Assembly: GCF_022288725.1 (NCBI RefSeq) | Contig: NZ_JAKNTA010000022.1 | Location: forward strand, 1-64,000 | Direction: 5' to 3' | Length of the DNA: 64,000 nt | Origin: Kitasatospora sp. A2-31 | GTDB taxonomy: Bacteria > Actinomycetota > Actinomycetes > Streptomycetales > Streptomycetaceae | Shown: positions 25,744-34,158 of the stretch, one piece after another | How positions within the stretch are numbered: position 1 is the first letter of the stretch | Layout: every line of letters begins with the position of its first letter | Program-made: the position numbers and the translations under genes | Notes under the pieces: model-generated | Databases searched by the model: none | Told to the model about the DNA's origin: nothing | Seen by the model: only the letters and a program-made list of their open reading frames with translations

Positions 25744-26409
25744 TCACGGGGCCAGTAGCCCGTTGGCCGCGGCGATGGCCTCGATGTCGGCAGGGGTGCC
25801 GGACATGATGGCGCGGACGTGCTCGGTGACCAGATCGACCGGCCAGTCCCACCAGGCCGCGCGCAGCAGCCGGTCGATGTCGGCGTCGTCGAAGCGGCGG
25901 CGGATCGGGCGGGCCGGGTTGCCCCCGACGACGGTGTAGGGCTCGACGTCGGCGGTGACCACGGCACCGGCCGCAACGATCGCCCCGTCCCCGATCCGCA
26001 CTCCGGGCAGCACCGTGGCGCCGTACCCGAACCAGACGTCGTTGCCGACGACGGTGTCGCCCCTGGTCGGGAGCCCGGTGACGATGTCGAGGGTCCGGTC
26101 GGTCCATGTACCGCCGAACATGGTGAAAGGAAAGGTGGACACCCCGACGGTCGGGTGGGCGGCGCCGGCCATGAGGAAGCGGGTCCCGGTGGCGAGGGCG
26201 CAGTACTTGCCGATCATCAACCGCTCGGGCCCGTAGGCGTAGAGGACGTTGCGCTCCTCGAAGCGGGTGGCACCGTCCGGGTCGTCGAAGTAGGTGTACT
26301 CGCCGACCTGGATGCGCGGATCGGTGACCAGCGGACGCAACAGGACGACGCGGTCATGCCCTGCGAGGGGGTGCAGGACGGTGGGGTCGGGGACGGTGGC
26401 GGCGGTCAT
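25744..26409 (-). CDS. Vat/CatB-like hexapeptide O-acetyltransferase
   Basis: 221 aa left-handed beta-helix acetyltransferase of the xenobiotic acetyltransferase group (CatB and streptogramin A Vat enzymes). It shows the catalytic-His region GAAHPTVGVSTFPFTMFGG, hexapeptide repeats (VVGNDVWFGYGATVLPGVRI) and the family C-terminus PYTVVGGNPARPIRRRF. These enzymes transfer acetyl from acetyl-CoA to hydroxyl groups of antibiotics, but many homologues have unknown substrates. ATG 26409 has AAGGAG upstream. It diverges from a tetR gene across 111 bp containing two matching operators, so it is probably inducible. Confidence 0.88.
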   Translation of the reverse strand: MTAATVPDPTVLHPLAGHDRVVLLRPLVTDPRIQVGEYTYFDDPDGATRFEERNVLYAYGPERLMIGKYCALATGTRFLMAGAAHPTVGVSTFPFTMFGGTWTDRTLDIVTGLPTRGDTVVGNDVWFGYGATVLPGVRIGDGAIVAAGAVVTADVEPYTVVGGNPARPIRRRFDDADIDRLLRAAWWDWPVDLVTEHVRAIMSGTPADIEAIAAANGLLAP

Positions 26410-26444
26410 GGAACTCCTTGAGAGGCCAGCGCAAGAGACGAAAC

Positions 26445-26518
26445 GCGACCCAAGTCGCATTAAGATGAGAGTGACACGGCAGGGCCCACACGGCAAGCCT
26501 TAACGCGACTGGAGTCGA
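26445..26518. promoter_or_regulatory. Paired operators between acetyltransferase and tetR
   Basis: Inverted repeats GCGAC-N4-GTCGC (26445-26458) and GCGAC-N4-GTCGA (26505-26518) share flanks (aacGCGAC) and are 60 bp apart. The second abuts the tetR TTG start and would cover its ribosome-binding site. The arrangement is typical of a TetR regulator controlling itself and its divergent neighbour. Confidence 0.65.
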
Positions 26519-26520
26519 CT

Positions 26521-27138
26521 TTGAGCAAGGAGTCCCGCACCCCCTCCCCCCGCCCCGGCGGGCGCAGCGCCCGCGTGCGCGCGGAGGTCGTCACCGCGAC
26601 GCTCGCCGAAGTCACCGAGAAGGGGTACGACGGACTGACGGTCGACGCCGTCGCCACCCGCTCCGGCGTGCACAAGGCCACTCTGTACCGCCGCTGGGGC
26701 GGGGTCGACGGCCTGGTCGCGGAGGCGCTGACCGCCTCCGCCGACCAGCCGTGGCCGCTCCCCGACACCGGCGACCTGACCGGCGACCTCCGCCTGATCA
26801 CCCGCGAGGTCTTCGACGTGTTCACCGATCCGGAGCTGGGCCCGACACCGACCGCACTCATCGCCGCCGCCCAGCGCTCCGACGCCGGGGCGGCCGCCCT
26901 TCGCGCCTTCTTCACCGCCCGCCACCGACAGGCCGCCGCCGTCGCCGAGCGCGCGATCGAACGCGGCGAGCTGCCTGCGGGCACCGACGGCGCGGAGGTG
27001 GTCCGAGCCGCGACCGCGCCGCTCTACTACCGCCTGTTCGTCAGTGGCGAGCCGCTCGACGCCCGCACCGCGGAGCGGGCCGCGGACGCCGCGGCCCTCG
27101 CCGCCCGCGCCGGACTCTTCACCCCCGAGGCCGGCTGA
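26521..27138 (+). CDS. TetR/AcrR-family transcriptional regulator
   Basis: 205 aa. The N-terminal HTH is visible in LTVDAVATRSGVHKATLYRRWGG (about residues 40-62), and a C-terminal TetR ligand-binding domain follows. The TTG at 26521 is the only start that preserves the full DNA-binding domain with an upstream region free for operators; its SD (ctggag) is weak. A GTG at 26574 would still keep most of the HTH. It probably represses the divergent acetyltransferase gene. Confidence 0.88.
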   Translation: MSKESRTPSPRPGGRSARVRAEVVTATLAEVTEKGYDGLTVDAVATRSGVHKATLYRRWGGVDGLVAEALTASADQPWPLPDTGDLTGDLRLITREVFDVFTDPELGPTPTALIAAAQRSDAGAAALRAFFTARHRQAAAVAERAIERGELPAGTDGAEVVRAATAPLYYRLFVSGEPLDARTAERAADAAALAARAGLFTPEAG

Positions 27139-27365
27139 TCCACCCACCACACCCACCGGCCACCCCCCAGCGGCCGGCCGGCACACCCGCCACCCCCGTC
27201 CAGCACCCACCGTCCTGCGCCCAGCACCCACCGCCGCGGCAGTGCGCCGCCCCACGGCGCCCGCCGCGCAACGCACGCCCCGGACGTCTACCGCATCCAC
27301 GCGAGGACATGGATGATGTCGCCATGACAAGCAAGCCGACCACCACCCCCCGGAAGGCCAGTCAC

Positions 27366-28043
27366 GTGAAGCGCAAGCACTGGGCATTGCTCGCCGCTGC
27401 CACCACCCTGCCGCTCGTCGCGAGCACTGGTACGGCCGTTGCGGATACACCGCCGTCCGCCGTCTCCGGCGCGGCCGCCTCCGCCACCTGCACCTACACG
27501 CCCGCGGTGCCGGCCGACAACTTCAAGGGCATCCCCGTCTTCGACGCGAAGAAGGCGGCCAAGCCGTACAGCGCGACCCTGAAGACCAGCCAGGGTGCGA
27601 TCACCTTCCAGGCGCTGACCGCCGAAGCACCCTGCACCACGTTCTCGTTCCGGTTCCTGGCCGAGCACGACTACTTCGACCGCAGCCACTGCCACCGCCT
27701 CACCACCCAGCGGATCTTCGTCCTGCAGTGCGGCGACCCCACCGGGACCGGCAGCGGCGGCCCCGGCTACTCCTTCCCGGACGAGAACCTGACCGGCGCC
27801 ACCTATCCCGCCGGCACCGTGGCCATGGCCAACGCGGGGCCGAACACCAACGGCAGCCAGTTCTTCTTCGTCTGGAAGGACACCAAGCTCTCCCCCGCCT
27901 ACACGCCGTTCGGGCGGGTCACCGCGGGTCTGGACGTCCTGCAGAAGATCGCCGCCGGTGGCGAGGACGACCAGAACAACCCCGGCGACGGATTCCCCAC
28001 GCTCCCGGTGAACATCCGCAACGTGAAGATCAGCTCCCGCTGA
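27366..28043 (+). CDS. Secreted cyclophilin-type peptidyl-prolyl cis-trans isomerase
   Basis: 225 aa. An N-terminal signal peptide (KRKHWALLAAATTLPLVAST, cleavage near AVA/DTPP) is followed by a cyclophilin domain: FDRSHCHRL with the catalytic Arg, LQCGDPTGTGSGGPGYSFPDE, MANAGPNTNGSQFFF and TPFGRVTAGLDVL. It should assist folding of exported proteins. The GTG at 27366 is preferred because GGAAGG lies 8 nt upstream and the signal peptide starts directly; ATGs at 27324 and 27309 would add 14 or 19 residues. Confidence 0.88.
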   Translation: MKRKHWALLAAATTLPLVASTGTAVADTPPSAVSGAAASATCTYTPAVPADNFKGIPVFDAKKAAKPYSATLKTSQGAITFQALTAEAPCTTFSFRFLAEHDYFDRSHCHRLTTQRIFVLQCGDPTGTGSGGPGYSFPDENLTGATYPAGTVAMANAGPNTNGSQFFFVWKDTKLSPAYTPFGRVTAGLDVLQKIAAGGEDDQNNPGDGFPTLPVNIRNVKISSR

Positions 28044-28104
28044 GCCCGCACGCCGACTCCCGTACGGTGGTCTGCGTCAGCGAAGCCGTACGGGAGCCGC
28101 ACAC

Positions 28105-28533
28105 ATGGACAGCAGGATCTGGGAGAGCGTCGACCACGTGGTCGCCTGGCTGGACGACGAGAGCCGGCTCCCGCCCGGGGAGGAGCGCATGCTCCGCATC
28201 CTGAAGCTCTCCGAGGAGGTCGGCGAGGTCGGCGCCGCGGTGATCGGGGCCACGGGGCAGAACCCCCGCAAGGGCGTCACCCACACCTGGGAGGACGTCC
28301 AGCACGAGCTCTGCGACGTGGTCTTCTCGGCACTGGTCGCTCTCCGCACGCTCACCCCGGACGCCGCCCGGGTCTTCGCCGACCGCCTCGCCTACGTGGA
28401 GCAGCGCTCCGCCGCCAGCCGTACCACCCCGCCCGACCAGCCCAGCCGGACGGACCAGGCGGGCCAGGAGAACCAGGCGGGCCAGGCGGACCAGGAGAAC
28501 CGGAAGGACCAGCCGGGCCCGGCCGGCACCTGA
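28105..28533 (+). CDS. MazG-like nucleotide pyrophosphohydrolase
   Basis: 142 aa. The all-alpha NTP-PPase signature is visible: KLSEEVGEVGAAVIG, with the metal-binding EEVGE set (residues ~36-45), and DVQHELCDVVFSALVAL, with the second acidic set. These enzymes hydrolyse (d)NTPs to monophosphates and pyrophosphate, often house-cleaning noncanonical nucleotides. The last 40 residues are a Gln/Asp/Gly-rich tail with QAGQENQAGQADQEN repeats. SD GGGAG precedes the ATG. Confidence 0.85.
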   Translation: MDSRIWESVDHVVAWLDDESRLPPGEERMLRILKLSEEVGEVGAAVIGATGQNPRKGVTHTWEDVQHELCDVVFSALVALRTLTPDAARVFADRLAYVEQRSAASRTTPPDQPSRTDQAGQENQAGQADQENRKDQPGPAGT

Positions 28534-28604
28534 CGGTCCCGGCACCACCCGAGCCGGAACCGCCCGGGCACTGCCCGCCCACCCACCCGCCCGCTCCAGC
28601 TCCG

Positions 28605-29915
28605 TCAGGCGTTCGGCGCGACCTTGGCGAGGCCGTTGATGATGCGGTCCATGGCGTCGCCACCCTGCGGGTCCGTCAGGTTGGCGAGCATCTTGAGGAC
28701 GAACTTCATCAGGATCGGGTGGGTCAGACCGCGCTGGGTGGCGAGCTGCATGACCTTCGGGTTGCCGATGAGCTTCACGAAGGCGCGGCCGAGCGTGTAG
28801 TAGCCGCCGTAGACGTCCTTGAGGATGCGCGGGTAGGCCTGGAGGGCGCGCTCGCGACCGGCCTCCGTCACCCGGGCGTTGGCCTGCACGATGACCCCGG
28901 CCGCGATCTGGCCGGATTCCATCGCATAGGCGATGCCCTCGCCGTTGAACGGGTTGACCATGCCGCCCGCGTCACCGACCAGCAGGAGACCGCGGGTGTA
29001 GTGCGGCTGTCGGTTGAAGGCCATCGGCAGAGCAGCGCCGCGGATCGGGTCGGTCATGTTCTCGGGGGTGTACCCCCACTCCTCCGGCATGCTGGCGCAC
29101 CAGGCCTTGAGGACCTCGCGCCAGTCCAGCTCACCGAACGCCGGCGAGGAGTTGAGGATGCCGAGGCCGACGTTGGACGTGCCGTCGCCCATGCCGAAGA
29201 CCCAGCCGTAGCCCGGCAGGAGCTTGCGCTGGCCGCCGCGGGTGTCCCACAGCTCCAGCCAGGACTCCAGGTAGTCGTCGTCGTGGCGCGGCGAGGTGAA
29301 GTACGTCCGGTAGGCGACGCCCATCGGGCGGTCCTCGCGCCGGTGCAGGCCCATGGCGAGCGAGAGCCGGGTGGAGTTGCCGTCGGCGGCGACCACCAGC
29401 GGGGCGCGGAACGTCACCTCCCGCTTCTCCTCGCCGAGTCGGGCGGTGACGCCGATGATCCGGCCGGTCCGGTCGTCCAGCACCGGGCCGCTGACGTTGC
29501 ACCGCTCGTAGAGCCGGGCGCCGGCCTTCTCGGCCTGACGGGCGAGCAGCTCGTCGAAGTCGGCGCGCTTGCGCACCAGGCCGTAGTCGGGGAAGGCGGA
29601 CAGCTCCGGCCAGTCCAGCTCCAGGCGGACGCCACCGCCGATGATCCGCAGGCCCTTGTTGTGGAGCCAGCCGTTCTCGGTCGACACGTCGATGCCCATG
29701 TCGACCAGCTGCTTGGTGGCGCGCGGCGTCAGACCGTCACCGCACACCTTCTCCCGCGGGAACGAGGTCTTCTCCAACAGCAGGACGTCCAGACCCGCCT
29801 GGGCCAGGTAGTACGCGGTAGTGGAGCCGGCCGGGCCCGCGCCGACCACGATGACATCGGCGGTGCTCTCCACGGGGCTGCCCGGCTTCGTCAGATCGGC
29901 TGCGGTCTCGGACAC
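28605..29915 (-). CDS. Geranylgeranyl-reductase-family flavoprotein (menaquinone reductase MenJ-like)
   Basis: 436 aa FAD-dependent oxidoreductase. The Rossmann motif DVIVVGAGPAGSTTAYYLA (near residue 20), PREKVCGDGLTPRA, LVVAADGNSTRL and LLLVGDAGGMVNPFNGEGI are typical of the GGR/MenJ group, which hydrogenates prenyl chains. In actinobacteria such an enzyme partially saturates the menaquinone side chain; adjacent ubiE and nearby nuo support that. The GTG at 29915 has AGGAG 10 nt upstream; a GTG at 29924 is closer to it. Confidence 0.88.
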   Translation of the reverse strand: MSETAADLTKPGSPVESTADVIVVGAGPAGSTTAYYLAQAGLDVLLLEKTSFPREKVCGDGLTPRATKQLVDMGIDVSTENGWLHNKGLRIIGGGVRLELDWPELSAFPDYGLVRKRADFDELLARQAEKAGARLYERCNVSGPVLDDRTGRIIGVTARLGEEKREVTFRAPLVVAADGNSTRLSLAMGLHRREDRPMGVAYRTYFTSPRHDDDYLESWLELWDTRGGQRKLLPGYGWVFGMGDGTSNVGLGILNSSPAFGELDWREVLKAWCASMPEEWGYTPENMTDPIRGAALPMAFNRQPHYTRGLLLVGDAGGMVNPFNGEGIAYAMESGQIAAGVIVQANARVTEAGRERALQAYPRILKDVYGGYYTLGRAFVKLIGNPKVMQLATQRGLTHPILMKFVLKMLANLTDPQGGDAMDRIINGLAKVAPNA

Positions 29916-30217
29916 GGTGGGCACTCTCCTGGAGCTGCGTCTGGGGGACGGAGGCGTTGACCTCGGCAGTCTAGTTGCCGCCCCCGGAACCGGACCCGAG
30001 GGCGGCAGCACGTTCCGCCGTCCGCAGGACCGCCGGCAGCCCGAAGCGGGGCCCGGCGAAGGGCTCGACGCACGGCCCGGCCGGAGGAGCCGGCGCAGAA
30101 CCCGACACGGGTCCCCGCCAAGGCCCTGCGAAGGGTCCCGCAAAGGCCCCGCGACGGTTTCCGCAAAGGACTCGTCCCCGCGCGCCACCCGCTCGGACGG
30201 GATCCGAGCGGCAGGCC
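29916..30217. other. Intergenic region between the GGR-family gene and ubiE/menG
   Basis: 302 bp, low-complexity and GC-rich. Repeated short words such as ccgcaaagg and gcgaaggg are present. I see no ORF with proper codon bias and no clear promoter or terminator. Confidence 0.4.
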
Positions 30218-30913
30218 TCAACCGACCTTGTACGCCCGGTGCATGGCGACGATCCCGCCGGTGAGGTTGCGCCAGGCGACCTTCGACCAGCCGGCCTCCT
30301 GGAGCTTCGCGGCCAGCGCGGGCTGGTCGGGCCAGGCCCGGATCGACTCGGCGAGGTAGACGTAGGCCTCCGGGTTGCTGCTGACCGCGGTGGCGACCGG
30401 CGGCAGCGCCCGCATCAGGTACTCGGTGTAGACGGTCCGGAACGGCGTCCAGGTCGGCGTCGAGAACTCGCAGATCACCAGCTTGCCGCCGGGCTTGGTC
30501 ACCCGGTACATCTCGCGCAGCGCCGTGTCTGTCTCGTGGACGTTGCGCAGCGCGAAGGAGATCGTCACCGAGTCGAAGGTGCCGTCGGCGAACGGCAGCC
30601 TGGTGGCGTCCCCGGCGGTGAGCGCCAGCTCGGGGTGGCGGCTCTTGCCCTCGGCCAGCATGCCGACCGAGAAATCGCACGGGACGACCTTGGCGCCGGC
30701 CTCGACGAAGGGCAGCGAGGAGGTGCCGGTGCCGGCTCCGAGGTCGAGCACCAGGTCGCCCGGCCCGGCGGCCACCGCGTCGGCCACCGCCCGGCGCCAG
30801 GCGCGGGCCTGGCCGAGGGAGATCACGTCGTTGGTGCGGTCGTACTTGGCCGCGACGTCGTCGAACATGGCGGCGACTTCGTGCGGCTGCTTGTCCAGAG
30901 AGGCTCGGGTCAC
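30218..30913 (-). CDS. ubiE: Demethylmenaquinone methyltransferase
   Basis: 231 aa class I SAM methyltransferase of the UbiE/MenG family, performing the last step of menaquinone synthesis. Motifs are FDDVAAKYDRTNDVISLGQ at the N-terminus, VLDLGAGTGTSSLPF (SAM-binding) and SFALRNVHETDTALREM; the end MHRAYKVG is family-typical. The GTG at 30913 (VTRASLDKQPHEV) matches the usual N-terminus; another GTG at 30928 adds five residues. It lies upstream of the MenJ-like gene in the same direction. Confidence 0.94.
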   Translation of the reverse strand: MTRASLDKQPHEVAAMFDDVAAKYDRTNDVISLGQARAWRRAVADAVAAGPGDLVLDLGAGTGTSSLPFVEAGAKVVPCDFSVGMLAEGKSRHPELALTAGDATRLPFADGTFDSVTISFALRNVHETDTALREMYRVTKPGGKLVICEFSTPTWTPFRTVYTEYLMRALPPVATAVSSNPEAYVYLAESIRAWPDQPALAAKLQEAGWSKVAWRNLTGGIVAMHRAYKVG

Positions 30914-31109
30914 CACCCCATTGTTCACCCTGCCCCCCACCGCCCGGGCAAGGGGGCACACCGGTCGGGACCGATCGGTCCGCAGCGCGCCGCCTCCGCA
31001 GCTGTGATCCGACGCCCCGCCCTGCCCCCGCGGCCCGGCGGCCGCGACCCGCGGGCCCCGCCCCCGCAGGCGCCCGCTCGGTGCGGGCACGCTCTTGCCA
31101 CAGGCGCGC

Positions 31110-31697
31110 TCAGTGCAGCGCGCGCCGCCCACCGGCCCGGCGCTTCCGGCGCGAGCGCTTGCCCTGGGTTATCGCCGGCATCCCGTCGGGCAGCGCACCC
31201 GCCGCGAGCGCGACGGTGCTGGCGAACCTGCCCCTGCCCGCCCGCACGGCGACCTCCCTGCGGTGCCGGCGGATCCGCAGCACGCAGGCCAGGAAGAGGA
31301 TCACCGCCACCGGCACGCTGAACCGGGCCAGCCCGACGCCGACCGGCTGCGGGTAGGTGTCACCGCAGATCCGGACCGCGCCGGCGTCGTCCGCGGCGTG
31401 CTCCAGGCAGACCGCGTCCCCGACCTTGGTGCCGTCCGCCAGCGGCAGCGCGGCGGCGGTGTGCGGCTGGCCGGAGACCCGGTAGCTGACGGTGGAGTAC
31501 GAACCGCCTCCGGTGTTCAGCTGGGTGACGATGCCCTCGACTCTCACCGGGTGCGCGCCGATCCGGTCGGCCTGATCGGCCTGACGCCAACCGAGCAGGC
31601 ACATGCCGACGGCCAGCACGGCGCTGAGTACGGCGGTGAGGTACCAGCCACGGCCCAACCGCGGAGCGCGCGGCGGGGGGACGGTCGCGGATCGCAT
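31110..31697 (-). CDS. Membrane protein with two helices, DUF3592-like
   Basis: 195 aa. One helix lies near residues 18-38 (WYLTAVLSAVLAVGMCLLGW) and one near 122-141 (VPVAVILFLACVLRI). Between them is a ~75-residue beta-rich segment of the DUF3592 kind (RVEGIVTQLNTG, VSYRVSGQPHTAAALP). A strongly basic C-terminus (KRSRRKRRAGGRR) follows. Function unknown. AGGA precedes the ATG. Confidence 0.7.
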   Translation of the reverse strand: MRSATVPPPRAPRLGRGWYLTAVLSAVLAVGMCLLGWRQADQADRIGAHPVRVEGIVTQLNTGGGSYSTVSYRVSGQPHTAAALPLADGTKVGDAVCLEHAADDAGAVRICGDTYPQPVGVGLARFSVPVAVILFLACVLRIRRHRREVAVRAGRGRFASTVALAAGALPDGMPAITQGKRSRRKRRAGGRRALH

Positions 31698-31952
31698 GGT
31701 TCCTGTCCTGGCTTGCCTTCGGAGCCTGGGACGAGGCCCCGTCGCCCGCGGTGACGGGCGGAGTGTGGTGAGGGTACGGAGTGAGCTGTCCGGGATCGTA
31801 TCCGCTGGCGGGCCCTCAGGTCACGGCGAAGGGGGAATCAGACGGGACGGCGGACAAGGGAGTTCGGCTGCACACGAAGGGATTTGTGGGTGCACACGAA
31901 GGAAGTCCCAAGCGCCGCACGGGAATGCGGCTACCCGCGGGTAGCCGGGGCG

Positions 31953-32816
31953 TCAGCGCCGCCGATACACCAACCGTCCGGCGAGCACGGTGGCCAGACA
32001 ACTCCCGGGACGCACGACCACGGTCCCGGCCACGGCAGCCCCACCGGCGCGGGGCTCACCGGCGCGGGGCTCGCCGACACCGACCCGACCGGCGCCGGGC
32101 TCGACCACGGCGGCTCCAGCCCCGGGCGCCGGGAAGTCCGCGGAGCCCGCGGAGCCCGCTGAACCCGGAACATCCACGGAGTCCCGAACATGCGCGGAGT
32201 CCGCAACGCCCCCGGAGTCCTCCGCAACGCCCGCGACGCCCGCGACGCCCGCAACGCCCGTGAAGTCAGCGAACACCGCGAAGTCCGCCCGGCCGCCGAC
32301 CGCCAGCCGCCCGTACGCCGCCTCGGCGAGCGGAAGGACGGCGAGCGGATCCAACGGACCCTCGGCCTCCGCCGCACCGGGCGGCGCCGCCAGCGCGGTC
32401 AGCCCCGAGCGGGTCACCGCCGTGCGCACCGAGGCGCGCTCGAACGGCCCGGTCACCGCCGTCACGCCGCACCCGAGCATGCGCTGCAGCCCGCGCCGGG
32501 CACTCGCACCGCAGCGCGTCTCGTCGGTCGAGCCGGAGAGGGCCCCGGGCACCGGTGCGTCCCCCACCCCCTCACGCGGGTCCGGGTGGTACGCGTGTTC
32601 CAGCAGCCGGTGCCCGTACGGATTGCGCAGGCCGGGTGCGAGGACCGCCGCGCCCCAGTCGCGCAGCCGGGCCCCGGGGTGCGCGGCCACGAGTTCCTCG
32701 CGGGGGCCCAGGGCCGCGATCCGGCCGTCCTGCACCAGCACCGCCCCGTCGGCGACGGACGGGGCGGTGGGGTCGGCCGGATCGGGCAGCACGAGGGCCG
32801 CCCGGTGCAGGGTCAT
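31953..32816 (-). CDS. Degenerate amidohydrolase-like protein next to mqnC
   Basis: 287 aa. The N-terminus (VADGAVLVQDGRIAALGPREEL) is the composite beta-sandwich opening of amidohydrolases, and AVLAPGLRNPYGHRLLE occupies the place of the metal-binding HxH loop, but the HxH pair is missing. The C-terminal half contains low-complexity repeats (GVAGVAGVAGVA, EPRAGEPRAG), then VVVRPGSCLATVLAGRLVYRR, the usual closing strand. It is probably a catalytically inactive relative. It starts 13 nt after the mqnC stop, so the two are likely cotranslated. An in-frame TTG at 32822 is an alternative start. Confidence 0.65.
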   Translation of the reverse strand: MTLHRAALVLPDPADPTAPSVADGAVLVQDGRIAALGPREELVAAHPGARLRDWGAAVLAPGLRNPYGHRLLEHAYHPDPREGVGDAPVPGALSGSTDETRCGASARRGLQRMLGCGVTAVTGPFERASVRTAVTRSGLTALAAPPGAAEAEGPLDPLAVLPLAEAAYGRLAVGGRADFAVFADFTGVAGVAGVAGVAEDSGGVADSAHVRDSVDVPGSAGSAGSADFPAPGAGAAVVEPGAGRVGVGEPRAGEPRAGGAAVAGTVVVRPGSCLATVLAGRLVYRRR

Positions 32817-32829
32817 GACCAAGGGGCGC

Positions 32830-34053
32830 TCAGCGGTTGTCGAGGATCTTCAGCTCGGGGTGCGCGGTGCCGCCCTCGATCGCGGTGGAGGCGATGTGCG
32901 AGGCGATCCGCGGGTCGACCGGGTCGTTGGCCGGGTCGTCCAGCACCCGCAGGTGCTCGTAGGTGGTCGAACGCTGGGCCGGGACGCGGTCTGCGGCCCG
33001 GATCAGGTGGATCAGCTCGGTGAGGTTGGAGCGGTGCTTGGCGCCGGCCGCGGAGACCACGTTCTCCTCCAGCATCACCGAGCCGAGGTCGTCCGCGCCG
33101 TAGTGCAGCGACAGCTGGCCGGCCTCCTTGCCGGTGGTCAGCCAGGAGCCCTGGATGTGGGCGACGTTGTCGAGGAAGAGGCGGGCGATCGCGATCATCC
33201 GCAGGTACTCGAAGACGGTCGCCTGCGTCGACCCCTTCAGGTGGTTGTTCTGCGGCTGGTAGGTGTACGGGATGAAGGCCCGGAAGCCGCCGGTGCGGTC
33301 CTGCACGTCGCGGATCATCCGCAGGTGCTCGATCCGCTCGGCGTTGGTCTCCCCCGTGCCCATCAGCATGGTGGAGGTGGACTCCACGCCCAGGCCGTGC
33401 GCCGCCTCCATGATCTCCAGCCAGCGTTCACCGGACTCCTTGAGCGGCGCGATGGCCTTGCGCGGACGCTCCGGCAGCAGCTCGGCGCCGGCGCCCGCGA
33501 AGGAGTCCAGACCGGCCCGGTGGATCCGGGTGATGGCCTCCTCGATCGACACGCCCGAGATCCGCGACATGTGCTCGACCTCGGACGCGCCCAGCGAGTG
33601 GATCACCAACTGCGGGAACTCCGTCTTGATGGCCGAGAAGGCGCGCTCGTAGTACTCGACGCCGTAGTCCGGGTGGTGGCCGCCCTGGAACATCACCTGG
33701 GTGCCGCCCAGCTCGACCGTCTCCGCGCAGCGGCGCAGGATCTCGTCGAGGTCGCGGGACCAGCCCTTGTCGCTCTTCGGCGGCACGTAGAAGGCGCAGA
33801 ACTTGCACGCCGTCACACACACGTTGGTGTAGTTGATGTTGCGCTCGATGATGTACGTCGCGATGTGCTCGGTACCGGCGTAGCGGCGGCGGCGCACGGC
33901 GTCGGCGGCCGAGCCGAGCGCGTGCAGCGGCGCCGAGCGGTACAGCTCCAGCGCCTCCTCCGGGGTGATCCGGCCGCCGGCCGCGGCCCGGTCGAGCACG
34001 GCCTGCAGGTCGCTGCTGGGCGCATCGAGGGTGGTCGCTGCGAGCTCGGACAC
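32830..34053 (-). CDS. mqnC: Cyclic dehypoxanthinyl futalosine synthase (radical SAM)
   Basis: 407 aa radical SAM enzyme of the futalosine menaquinone pathway. The cluster motif is CVTACKFCAFY (near residue 65). The family pattern GGTQVMFQGGHHPDYGVEYYE, SLGASEVEHMSRISG, FAGAGAELLPERPRKAI and PYTYQPQNNHLKG is intact. The GTG at 34053 begins VSELAATTLDAP; its SD is weak. With mqnA 3.3 kb upstream, ubiE and the MenJ-like reductase, it forms a menaquinone cluster. mqnB, mqnD and mqnE are not in the window. Confidence 0.95.
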   Translation of the reverse strand: MSELAATTLDAPSSDLQAVLDRAAAGGRITPEEALELYRSAPLHALGSAADAVRRRRYAGTEHIATYIIERNINYTNVCVTACKFCAFYVPPKSDKGWSRDLDEILRRCAETVELGGTQVMFQGGHHPDYGVEYYERAFSAIKTEFPQLVIHSLGASEVEHMSRISGVSIEEAITRIHRAGLDSFAGAGAELLPERPRKAIAPLKESGERWLEIMEAAHGLGVESTSTMLMGTGETNAERIEHLRMIRDVQDRTGGFRAFIPYTYQPQNNHLKGSTQATVFEYLRMIAIARLFLDNVAHIQGSWLTTGKEAGQLSLHYGADDLGSVMLEENVVSAAGAKHRSNLTELIHLIRAADRVPAQRSTTYEHLRVLDDPANDPVDPRIASHIASTAIEGGTAHPELKILDNR

Positions 34054-34158
34054 CTGTCGGCCTACTCTCTCTCGGTACCGCGTTCGCACGACGGTCTTGT
34101 GGTTCCTGGTACGGCCGAACCAGCCTACGCCAGCCTCCTGCGGGGCCCGCGCCAGGCC

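Noticed and set aside
31953..32816. Functional aminodeoxyfutalosine deaminase
   Set aside because: The protein is short and lacks the HxH and other metal-ligand motifs needed for amidohydrolase catalysis.
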